DNA from: Brachycybe producta
Taxonomy: Eukaryota; Arthropoda; Diplopoda; Playtdesmida; Andrognathidae
Direction: 5' to 3'
DNA: 64,000 nucleotides
Assembly: GCA_036925085.1 (NCBI GenBank)
Contig: JAUPFP010000006.1
Span: forward strand, 8,437,325-8,501,324
The notes beneath the pieces were generated by a model. That model had not been told where the DNA came from. It saw only the letters and a list, made by a program, of their open reading frames with translations, and searched no databases. The stretch's first letter is position 1; each line of letters starts with the position of its first letter. A program made the position numbers and the translations under genes. Positions 40,258 to 50,193 of this stretch are shown piece after piece.

Positions 40258-40581
40258 CTAGTGGGGTAACCCGTCATAAATGACGGGAGCAAAATTCACA
40301 GGCAATTGTGCGCATGCGCGTCGTTTTTTCCTTTTTTTACTCTTTTCATTTCAATATCAGTCACCCCATCCCACTTTTCTCTCTCTTCCCCTTCTACACT
40401 TTCCAAACTTTTCCCCTCACCCCTCCCACTTTTCTCTCCCCCTTCTACACTTTCCAAAGGAAGAGTTCAACATATAGTTGACCTTGAGAAAAAAAAACCG
40501 GTTCATTTATTCAAATTTATATAAATTCCGACGTGCTTCAATGGTTTTTGTTACTCCACACACACACTCACAGACCTGGGA
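40258..40581 (-). mobile_element. Non-autonomous Helitron, short form (324 bp), second of a tandem pair
   Basis: Same ends and orientation as the previous copy, separated by 18 bases of TA-rich sequence (40240-40257). The two bodies differ in pyrimidine-tract length and in the segment before GTTCAACATATAG, so they are not an assembly duplicate. Confidence 0.85.
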
Positions 40582-41795
40582 TATTATATATATAATATTC
40601 ATGAGACTGATTTGCGAGCCGGATCTGGCCCGCGGGCCACAGTTTGGAAATGTCTGCCTTACACACTTGTAAGTTCCAAACTGGAAATCTATTTATTTTT
40701 TCCAATAATACCAACTCGCCACAACATTTATTTAATTAAAAATGATAAAGAGATATTACCTTAAAAGGTATTCCTCTCACAATCATGTGTATCTCCCCCC
40801 CCCTCCACTTCAATGCAATTCCTTTAAGCAGAATTCTCAGCCCCCCCCCCCGGCCCCCCCTGTTCCTCACAAAATGAATGAATACCTTAGACCAAACAAA
40901 AAAATCCTCATCACAATCACTGAGCCAGTAGAAACGTAATCATAAGACAAACACTACAAAGTATGGAAGTACAAATACACAACACAGGACTTAATACCAC
41001 CGATCAATAACTACATTACACGGGGTATAGAGAATATCTGCCAAGTGGCACAAGTCAAACGTCTCAGTTTTTTTTAAGAAAAAAAAAAGGAATTTAAAAT
41101 TGCAACAACAAAAGACGACCCAAACATACAAATGCCCTGAAAACGCCTCAGAAGTGCTCAGTTGGACCCAGCAGTCTCAAAATGCTTTAAAAAGTCCGTA
41201 AACTTAATTAAGTTTTTAAAAAATCAATTCTGTAAAACCGAGTACATATTACAACAAAACAAACTCTTAAGTTTAAAAAAAAAGTTACAAAAACACGTCC
41301 ACACAATGTGAAAAAGCGGTGAAAATAAATGCTGGTGAAGGTAAAAAACAAAACAAAACTATGTTGACATTTTGCTTAGGACTATTTTTGTTGTTTGTAG
41401 TCCACCCTGGATGGGAAACTGACCACGTTTTTTACCTCCCAACCCATTTTTTAAAAAAAACAATTTTCTAGAAAATAAAAAAGGAGGAAATTAGTAAGAC
41501 TATATGTTTTAATCAATTAAAAACAATGTTACTAATGTTAAATTAACATAATTTCTAACATTTCAGAATTTATCTTAATTCACACAAATTTATAATTTTA
41601 TGTATTTTTAATATAAAAATTTTTTGTCTTAGGCGGAGTCTCCAGCCCTCAGAGCCCCCACCCCTAACCATGAATCCGCCCCTGGCACCTAAGGGGTCTT
41701 AACAGGTACAAATGAGTCACTAAAATCTAAATGACTGATTCAAAATCAAGCTGGTTTTTGTAAGATTGTTAATCTTGCATAGGTTGTGTATATGT

Positions 41796-41990
41796 TACTG
41801 TCAATCTGCGGAATCAGTCAATCTGCAGTTTGCCTAGGTAACCTGCAAAACCAGCAAACTGCTAGTGAATCTACAAAATTCAATACATTTTAGGTGTTGA
41901 ATTTTGCAGATTCACTAGCAGGTTGGTTGTTTTACAGATTGCCTAGGCAATCTGAAGATTGATTCCGCAGATTAACAGTAACGTATTCCG
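41796..41990. repeat. Large palindromic MITE-like element, about 195 bp
   Basis: Left TACTGTCAATCTGCGGAATC, right GATTCCGCAGATTAACAGTA; inner arms CTGCTAGTGAATCTACAAAA and its inverse meet at a short loop near 41885. Nearly the whole length self-pairs. No family match elsewhere in the window. Confidence 0.75.
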
Positions 41991-42414
41991 AGATAAAAAT
42001 GTTTTTTTTAAAATGAGACAATTTACGTGGGCCACGCCAGATACATAGATTATACATAGAAGGTAAACATCCTCCCAGAAACAGACTGACTATGTGTATA
42101 GTGTTTAAAATTTATGAAGAAGAAGAAAAAAACAGCAATTCGAAAATTCAGAACACGCACTTTGAATTAACTACAAGAAAGAAACTCAGCCATTTTTCAC
42201 TTGATTCTATTTTTAACTTTACAGGATTAAGAAAAAAATATTTGATTTTTTTTTCATTTTTAAATTTCAAACTTAGATGTCATTAAATTTACGAGATATT
42301 AAATCATCAAAATATTTTAACCATTTACATGTACATTTAGTGTGTCCGGAAATTACTGCCTTAAGTTACTGCCTATGTTATAAAAATAATCCTGATTTTT
42401 GAATCATTTACAAT

Positions 42415-42690
42415 TACAAAAAGTACTCTTGCTAGCTGCCAAATAGGCCTATAGCAGAGGGACATGAAGTCCACATGCAGCATTAAGCATTGTCAAGCAC
42501 ATATAGAAAAAACAAAATGAATAAACAAATGTCAATCCCACAAAACAAAATTATCCCCATTCACCACTTCCTCAGGAAGAGAGAGTTCCATTGTCTTATA
42601 AATTTAGGAAAAAAAGACCAATAACATGATTCTGTCCTAGCAAAAATCTCCCTAATTTTCCTAGAGTGGTCAGCCCAGCCCAGCCCATGT
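42415..42690 (-). mobile_element. LINE 3'-end fragment (C-terminal RT tail and 3' UTR)
   Basis: Minus strand encodes HSRKIREIFART and IRQWNSL, the C-terminal end typical of Jockey/CR1/RTE-like LINEs. The tail GCTTAATGCTGCATGTGGAC continues to AAAGTACTTTTTGTAATTG. Homologous to the pieces at 59770 and 60700. Confidence 0.65.
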
Positions 42691-43194
42691 ATAGTGCTTT
42701 ATGGGAGTTCTAGGGTCAGTTGAGTGCTCCTGAGACATTAGGTTTTAGAGCATTTAAATATTTTTTGACTTTTGGCCATTTTTTGAAAAAAAGTCAAAGC
42801 CTTGGTTTTTGACCCATTTTTTCGAATTTTAAAAATTCTTGAATCCTTGTGGTTTTTGAAGCTTTTTTGGAGTTCTAGGGCCAGGTGACTGTTTGTAAAT
42901 GATCCATTTTGAAATTGAACTTTGAAAAATAACTCTTCAAGCACCTAAAATGTATGTGACAGGGAGACAAGAGTCCAATTGCAGCATGCAAATGGACATT
43001 TTCAAAACCCAAAGATATAAAAGGCAAATAACAATTACACTGTGTTCTGGTGCAACTGAAATGTTATTGCATTGTCAAAAAATTAAGAGCCTCATAATAC
43101 AAGTTTATTGTTTATGGTGTGAACCAAGCCTTAACTAAGTTAAATCACTTCTACAACTGATGTTTAAAAAATGATACTGGTAGTCAGTCATATT

Positions 43195-43880
43195 TGTAAC
43201 ACCCTGTAAATCGTGATCCCGCCAAAACCATAGCCTGGGGGGTAAACAACTCTCAACCGTCCCTCCCTCCTCTCTGACTCACCTTTCTGACTCATGCCCA
43301 AGTGGCGGATTGATACATAAAGGACCATGGTCACTTGGACCTGGTTACACCTCGCAGGTGTACACAGGTCCAAGGTATAAAAGGACCATGTTCCTCTTTG
43401 TTCCTCAGTTCTTTCCTTTGCCTGTTTTTGCGATACATTCCAAATCATGGGCCTGAGGATTTCCAGTTAGTATATTACTATTCACCCTTGTATCTGTACT
43501 TCTTACAAGGAATGAATAAAAGTGTTGTAACAAGAAGTAGCGTTGTCTCTATGTTTATGTAAATAACTTCTCTTCAGAGGCCGGAGGTTTCATAGGGCAG
43601 GAGCTATACGATTCTCAGCAGCTACAACATCTTCTCTAGTCGGAATACCGATGGAGAAGATGTATATCAGCATCAACCGGAAGAGAGAGAGATGGCCGCC
43701 ACTCTCCTGCATTGATTTCACCCCCATGCAGAAGAGTGACTTCAATCTATCTCCATCCAGCTCTCTCTACAGCTCGGATCTTCTCTGTGCAGGTGTCATA
43801 CTGCTCAGAGAAGAAACGAAAAGTAGAAAATGTCATCTAAAGGTTGGTAATAAAATATTGGTTGATGTCAAAAGCTCACA
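43195..43880 (+). repeat. 5' LTR
   Basis: 686 bp, TG...CA. Contains a TATA box (TATAAAAG at 43376-43383) and a poly(A) signal (AATAAA at 43515-43520), placing R between them approximately. Immediately after it, TGGTGGAGGTGCGGGG (from 43883) is a plausible tRNA primer-binding site beginning TGG; the tRNA was not identified. Confidence 0.93.
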
Positions 43881-43984
43881 TTTGGTGGAGGTGCGGGGTA
43901 TAGCTCCATCTGCCTTCTCCGACCTGTAAACAGAAGCCGTCCTTTGTCCTAAGTCTCGTGATTGTGCCTCACGAGGCTTCGTCC

Positions 43985-44345
43985 GTCCTTTCTATGTTGG
44001 AGCCACGTATGGAGACCCTCGATAGCGTCAAAGTCAACCGCGTGGCGCCTGTCTGTAAAACCGCGTATGGAGACCCTCGATCACGTCAAAGTCAACCGCG
44101 CGGCGTCCTTTGTGTTGGAACCACGTGTGGAGACCCTCGATAGCGTCAAAGTCGACCACGTGGCGCCTTTGTAAAACCGCGTATGGAGGCCCTCGATCAC
44201 GTCAAAGCCAACCGCGCGGCGTCCTTTGTGTTGGAACCACGTATGGAGGCCCTCGATAGCGTCAAAGCCAACCGCGTGGCGCCTTTTTATGTTGGGATCA
44301 TGTATGGAGGCCCTCGATCACGTCAAAGCCAACCGCATGGTACCG
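43985..44345 (+). repeat. Tandem repeat in the LTR element leader, about 60-bp units in two alternating types
   Basis: Six units built on GTATGGAGACCCTCGATAGC and GTCAAAGTCAACCGCGTGGC. Types alternate (TGTTGGAACCACG versus TCTGTAAAACCGCG lead-in), giving a higher-order period near 120. Open in more than one frame but without gag-like content, so probably a structural or packaging region rather than coding. Confidence 0.8.
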
Positions 44346-46319
44346 TTTTTGTGGAATCGCGAAAGAGACTTGTGGCTACACACACCACGTGTCGACCGCG
44401 CGATTCTGTGTCCTGTCCTTAGAGACACGTGGGAACGAACTTTTGTCTGCTGACCGCTTAGCACTCGGAAAGTGGACAACCGTTTGGACACACGTGTTTC
44501 CGTCCGTGTTTTTGTATTTCATGTTTCCATTACAATCACCCACTGTCACCTTCACTCTTCTTTAATTTTCAAAGTGAAACCCACACCACGTGGGCAACAC
44601 TTTAAACAAATTCTTCTTACTCTCCGAGAGGAGTTTGCAGTCTCATTATGAGATGAGCAAACAAATCTCATCTACTAATCTATTCATCTATTAATAGGCT
44701 TTTAAAGGACGTGTGTGTCTTTTAAAATGTCCTATTATCTTCACTCTTCATCTTTAATTTTCAAGCAAGATTCTCCCTAGCTCTATTTCATTGTTAGGGG
44801 GCTTACAAGCTTAAAACACACTTTTTCTAGCCACGTGGGACTTTCTTGTCCCCCCTTTTCTTTGTTCTTTGTTTTTACACTTGTGTTTCCCTTGGGACCC
44901 TCTATGTCCCAAGTCATGTTCTTCAATTTCTTCATCATCATCACCTCAATGCATCATCACATGAACTTTCTCCATTGGACAACACTGAAGCCCGGCCGCC
45001 ATCTTGGATCGACCGGACACTCTTCAAAAAGCGCCAACGGAGCGGTTTTTCGCTCCATGTGACTCATTGTTGTACCTTCTCTCATCTTTTTGTGTTCTCT
45101 TCTCTTCTCTTCTCTTCCAGAGGGTTGCACTCACGCGCCCCCTGGCGGAGTTCCTCTTGTTAGAGAAAACTTCTCTTTTTCTTTGAATTTTCTCTCTTTT
45201 TGTGTCTTTCTCCTGGCCACCATAAAAACGTGCCCCGGAGGAACTTTTCAATCATCAATTTTTGGACATTGCAATAAACTGAACCGGAAGTGGCCACCTC
45301 AGCGCCACCTACGGACTTCTTCCTTCTACTCAATATAGTCCCTCACTGGGCACTGACTCTGTCTTTTTCATCCAGAGCCATCCAGCAGTGAGGACTCAAA
45401 ATTTATACAGTCTGAACATTTCTTCTGGTTCACGAAGTATTTATCTTGTTGAACACACTTCAATTTCTACACTGTTTTACTGTTTTAATAAAACTAAATT
45501 AAAACTTTTGATGTGCGGGCACCGCACCTAAGTTTTAAGCTTTCCAAGTAAAACAGCTTTCTTCTCTTGCTTTCAGGAAAAGTTCAGCCATCTTGAACTT
45601 CTCCTTTGTTTGTGCATTTAAAGAGTTCAGCCATCTTGAACTTTTTGTTCTTTGTGTGTTCTTCACACACACACTCTTCATTCTTGTTTCTAAGTAAAAC
45701 TAAAAGTGCGGGCACCGCGCTCTAGCTTTACTCTTCGTATTGCTTTCCTCTTCTTCAGGCAACTGCAATACACTTCCATTTCTAATTCACTTTCCGCAGT
45801 GCAATCTTGATTGGGTGGTGTACCACGCTCGAGGTTGTATTGTACATCTGCTGTTTCTTTATTGAGGTTTTTGGAATTCTCGTAACCTCCACGTGGTCGC
45901 CAAATACCACGTGTCGAGAGAGATCCTTCCAAAATCTGACGCTCAATAAAGAACTCACGACGCTACACCAGTTGGGAACCAAAACTCATCACACGCCCAA
46001 CTGAGAACACGATCAACACGATACAACCATCACCACACTAACGGAGTGAACGGCCACTTCGTTATACACGTCACAAGCTTAGGTAATCTATCGTTACTCA
46101 GTGTATAAGAGTACGATAGTGTCGGTTGCCGACAAGCACTAAGTTACCGACGCACAGTGACGACACCGACCTACAAACTGAACGAGTCCCATCATACTGG
46201 AACCGAAAAGTATAGCTCAGAGTGTACTCGAGAACCCTCGGAGCTGCACACAACGACTTGGACTTCGCCGGACTCGTTCATCACCGCACATTCACATTAC
46301 ACAAGCCACTTCATTAATC

Positions 46320-48701
46320 ATGGCTACCTCACACGACAATACGGGGTCCCTGTCTGATCACCAGGGTTCGCACGAAGATCTGTTGGAAGTACCCGTGACT
46401 ACTGATGTGACACCACCGCCGCGGCCGACTGGGGCCGAGTTTGACCACCTGTCACAACAAGTGGCTGCACTCTCGACTCGTATGTCTCAGTTCATAGACG
46501 ACCGATTCACACTGAATCGACCGACTACACCACGGCGGACAACACGCACACACCGACTTCGCGACGATGACTCGGACGCCTCTTCAGCCCCCTATGTTGG
46601 CTACAGAGAGCGTCACGATCGTTACGAAAGACATTACACACCGCACACACGTCATCTACCGCGTAACCCTGACTGGCAACAACAAGGGCAGTCAGATGAT
46701 CCGCGTCACAGAGATGAGCGTGCGGAAATACCGATCACGACACGTGCTGATTCTCCTCACTCGCTTGTCCGGGTTGCACGTAGCGGTCGCCGCTCGACAC
46801 CCCCGGAGCAACAGCCTAGCCAAGGAGCGACACAAGGCACTTCAGTTTACGCGCCACGTTTTCCACCGCAAGGGGTAGGTCTGATGCCGGCTGGAATGTC
46901 AAACGTCCAGGATGGCATCTATCGACCAACCCCCAGAGAACCCTCCGTGGAAGAATTCAATAAGAAATACAGCGGTCGCCACCCAGCCGACTCAATCCAA
47001 AAATTCAACGGATTGACAGGTTTCCGTCCCTTCCTGGAAGAATTCGAGGAAGTAGCACACCTGTACGGTTGGAAAGACCACCACAAGGAGGAATACATCA
47101 CGGGGTGTTTCACTGGGGCCGCCCGCACGTGGCTGAGTAAACTGAGGTATGAGCTTCAGGACATTCCTTGGCCAGCACTGAGAGTACAGATGGTAGATAC
47201 GTTCGGGAAGCCGAACGAACTGGCCATCTTGGAGAAAAAGTATACAGAGATGCTCCAGAAGGAAGGTGAGAGTACACAAGCTTTCATCTGGGAGTTTATG
47301 ATACTCGGCGACCGAGTTTACCCGCAACTTGACGATCAGCTGCGTATAAGCCAGTTGCGCCGCGCTCTACATCCCACCATACAGAACGCCGCGCATCACG
47401 CATCTACGACGTCGTTCAAGGACTTCGCAAACGCCGTCCTCAATATGGAGGTGGTCTTGCTGTCCTTGGATAAATGGCCGACGGAACCGAAACCCGCAGC
47501 TGATTCACAGTCGGGTAAAGGAGCATCGAAGACCGACCAGGAGCCGGCGGCAGCCGCCAGCCCTAAAGACAAAACACACCGGTCTAGGCATGATAAAAAG
47601 CCTAGTCAGACTGCTGCCACCAATTCAAACCGACACTCTGCAGCGGACACCCAACCAGAGACCACTCGCACGTTCGACAAGAGTAAGTCGACGTGTTATA
47701 ATTGTGGCAAATTGGGGCATTTCGTCCGTGAGTGTCGGCAACCAAAGAAGAAGGTTGCAATCAAGCAGTTTGGAGAGCCGGTTACCGACTATGACATCAA
47801 AGGAGAGGTGCCTGAGACGGATATCATCACCGAAGACGGCGTTGAGTTTGCTCTAATAAGAGTGGCGGGACAAATCCGCCGGATTCCTCTTCCAGCAGCA
47901 GACTCAGCCGCCGGAGCGCCTACTCCTGATAAACCCGACAACGACAGTTCTGACGACTCTGAGGATATACCAGTCAAGGTGCTCGACCGGGCTCCTGCAC
48001 ATAAATGGACCCCGGACGATCTAATCGTTTGGCAGGACACGCTCGACGTCCTTAAACAATCCGTCAAGGAGATTGGGTGCCGTGAAAATAAAACAATAGC
48101 CATCATGGCTCCCGGAACCCAATCGCCGACGAAGGGCCACTCCTGCTGCCGAAGACTAATGACAACGGTGTATGAGCAGCTGGTAAGCAGCTGTTCACCT
48201 CAAGAAGTCGGAGACTATGATGCCAGCGACAAGAACCCGCGCATCGCCGTCACGATCAACGGAAAGAGTATACGGATGCTCGCGGACACCGGAGCTACGG
48301 GCAGCGTTATCACCATTGAACTCGCGCAGGAACACAAGTTCGAAATCGAGCCTGTGTTAATCCCACCCAACATTCAGGGTGTGGGAGGCCAAAGGATCAC
48401 CGTGGTGGGGCGACTCGCCGCGACGGTCCACCTAGGCCCCCACGCTGTGCGAGGGCACTTACTAGTGATTACCGGCCGGCACGAAGCCATCTTAGGCCGA
48501 GATCTAGGCCGGGCTCTGCACTTAGCTGTGTCCATGACAACAAACAAAGTATACGTGGAGGACGATCTCTTCGAATCCACACTCCGACAAAAATGCATTG
48601 AAGCACACATCGGATGGGCTCTGGGAGAAACTTCCGTAGAGGCCCCTGGCAAATCTGCCAGCACCTCTAAGGAAAACCTCGAAACTCCACCCCGTAAGTG
48701 A
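46320..48701 (+). CDS. gag-pro: Gag-protease polyprotein of the LTR element (793 aa)
   Basis: Supplies capsid, nucleocapsid and aspartic protease of the retrotransposon particle. Disordered basic/Pro-rich N-terminus (1-215); retrotransposon gag domain at about 220-385 (YITGCFTGAARTWLSKLRYE, then LRRALHP); a CCHC zinc knuckle near 458-471 (CYNCGKLGHFVREC); protease near 640-740 with the active-site LADTGATGSVIT and the later AILGRDLGRAL, as in Ty3/gypsy proteases. Gag and protease share one frame. Where the family normally continues into pol there is none. The start at 46320 is the first ATG of the frame. Confidence 0.9.
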   Translation: MATSHDNTGSLSDHQGSHEDLLEVPVTTDVTPPPRPTGAEFDHLSQQVAALSTRMSQFIDDRFTLNRPTTPRRTTRTHRLRDDDSDASSAPYVGYRERHDRYERHYTPHTRHLPRNPDWQQQGQSDDPRHRDERAEIPITTRADSPHSLVRVARSGRRSTPPEQQPSQGATQGTSVYAPRFPPQGVGLMPAGMSNVQDGIYRPTPREPSVEEFNKKYSGRHPADSIQKFNGLTGFRPFLEEFEEVAHLYGWKDHHKEEYITGCFTGAARTWLSKLRYELQDIPWPALRVQMVDTFGKPNELAILEKKYTEMLQKEGESTQAFIWEFMILGDRVYPQLDDQLRISQLRRALHPTIQNAAHHASTTSFKDFANAVLNMEVVLLSLDKWPTEPKPAADSQSGKGASKTDQEPAAAASPKDKTHRSRHDKKPSQTAATNSNRHSAADTQPETTRTFDKSKSTCYNCGKLGHFVRECRQPKKKVAIKQFGEPVTDYDIKGEVPETDIITEDGVEFALIRVAGQIRRIPLPAADSAAGAPTPDKPDNDSSDDSEDIPVKVLDRAPAHKWTPDDLIVWQDTLDVLKQSVKEIGCRENKTIAIMAPGTQSPTKGHSCCRRLMTTVYEQLVSSCSPQEVGDYDASDKNPRIAVTINGKSIRMLADTGATGSVITIELAQEHKFEIEPVLIPPNIQGVGGQRITVVGRLAATVHLGPHAVRGHLLVITGRHEAILGRDLGRALHLAVSMTTNKVYVEDDLFESTLRQKCIEAHIGWALGETSVEAPGKSASTSKENLETPPRK

Positions 48702-50193
48702 CGACGAAAGCAACGGCCACCCACGCTGTCAAGAAACCAAACGCGACGAAAATAAAACAATAATTCACCAGTGTTTATTTCATGACTATGGAAATAAACA
48801 CCAGCAACCATTAAATATCAACAATAGAAGAGCGGGAGGAATTTGAGAATTGTTGTGTTAAGAAACAACTGAGGACAGTTGTCAAGAGGTGGGGGAGGGG
48901 ATAAAAGGAACCCCCCAACGAATAAACAACCCCACAGCATCAACAACCCCTCTAAACACTCTCAAATAACTCCCAAAACTCTACAAAATTCACACAACTT
49001 TAATTTTTGAAACACTTCTAAACTTTTCAACATGGCCGCCAATATTTACATATTGGCAACCATTTCAAACATGCAATAAACTACACCGGAACCACGTGGC
49101 CTTCACAAACAACTGTCAACCACGTGGTACACCTGGGAAAAACGCCGAAGGCTAGTCAAGGACGTTCAGAAGAAAAATCAAGAGCCATAAAAGGGTCAGC
49201 AAAAGAAAAACACCGTGCTCCCCTTTATTATGGACGAACGTCATTGACCATGCTGTTGACAGTAGAAGGATAGAAACTTCAAAGAGACAATTGCTCTGGG
49301 GGCCAGACCAATGCACTGGGACTTCAAAGAAAAAAAAAACAAACAACAAAAACTGCTGGCCATAAACAAATAAAAAAGGAAGAAAATCAGTTTTGAAGAT
49401 TTTGTGAGAGCGGACACCTTCAATTAAAAAATAAAATTGAAGAACCTGTCACCCTCTCAATTAAGATCGAATTGTGGGACACCAACTCCTGCCCCACTCC
49501 CCCCTAAAAATAATAACAAACAGCAAGGTACATTAGTAACCTTGCTGACCTATTCTTTCCAAAAAAAGGCATTAAGGAAAAGAAGGGGAGAAAGTTAATG
49601 GGCAACTTCACACCTCGGTGTGAAATAAAATAACGGCCCTTCCCCCTCGAGATTCCTTAGTCCTTTTGTTTATCTAAAAATAATAAACAGGACCGACTCT
49701 GATAAGAATTAGATCAACACCTCTCACATCTAATATCGGTGGGACAACCCCCACCCCCAATAAATAAAGTCGTGAAGAAACCAATTAGAGTAAGGTGTCT
49801 TATTCTAAAAGGGGCCGGCCCTTCTAACTTTTAAAATTAAATAAGAAAGTGACCAAACTTGGTCAATTACCACTCGATTTGCTCTCTTCAAAGAAGCACT
49901 CGTTTTTGTTCATCTCTTTATGCTCGATCTTCTTCAATCATCAAATCTTCAATCTACTTCTGTGCCAAGTTCCAAATTTTAATTTCGAACTTCTTCAGTT
50001 TTGTTGTCAATCCAAAGCTTGAGTACCACCTTCAAGCCTTTGAACTCACGTGCAGTGCATCAGGCCTTCAGAACTCTTTGGACCTCTTGAAATAATAACA
50101 GAGTGATCGGGGACCGATTTCTGTTATTATTTGGAAGTAACCACCAGCAGCGGGACTTTTGAAAAAGTAAGAACTTTCTAACTCTTAAGAAAT
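48702..50193 (+). other. Spacer of the LTR element with an internal TATA-like site
   Basis: No coding recognised over 1.5 kb. GATAAAAGG at 48900-48908 follows a G-rich run and resembles a TATA box. GTAAGT at 48694-48699 and a pyrimidine-AG at about 50180-50189, just ahead of the next ATG (50194), could act as donor and acceptor for a subgenomic RNA, as LTR elements with a 3' frame often use. These functions are inferred only. Confidence 0.45.

Larger units (their letters stand above)
32540..43194. other. Gene-free, transposon-rich region
   Basis: No host coding exon recognised over 10.6 kb downstream of CCDC102A. Content is MITEs, Helitrons, LINE 3' ends, a SINE and simple repeats (listed). 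Stretches 35000-36440, 37280-37930, 38200-39180 and 40600-41790 are AT-rich with nothing else I can name; 40790-40860 has C-runs. Confidence 0.6.

Noticed and set aside
45000-45350. Overlapping short frames in the LTR element leader
   Set aside because: No gag-like or other motif; open in several frames at once, as expected of stop-poor sequence.
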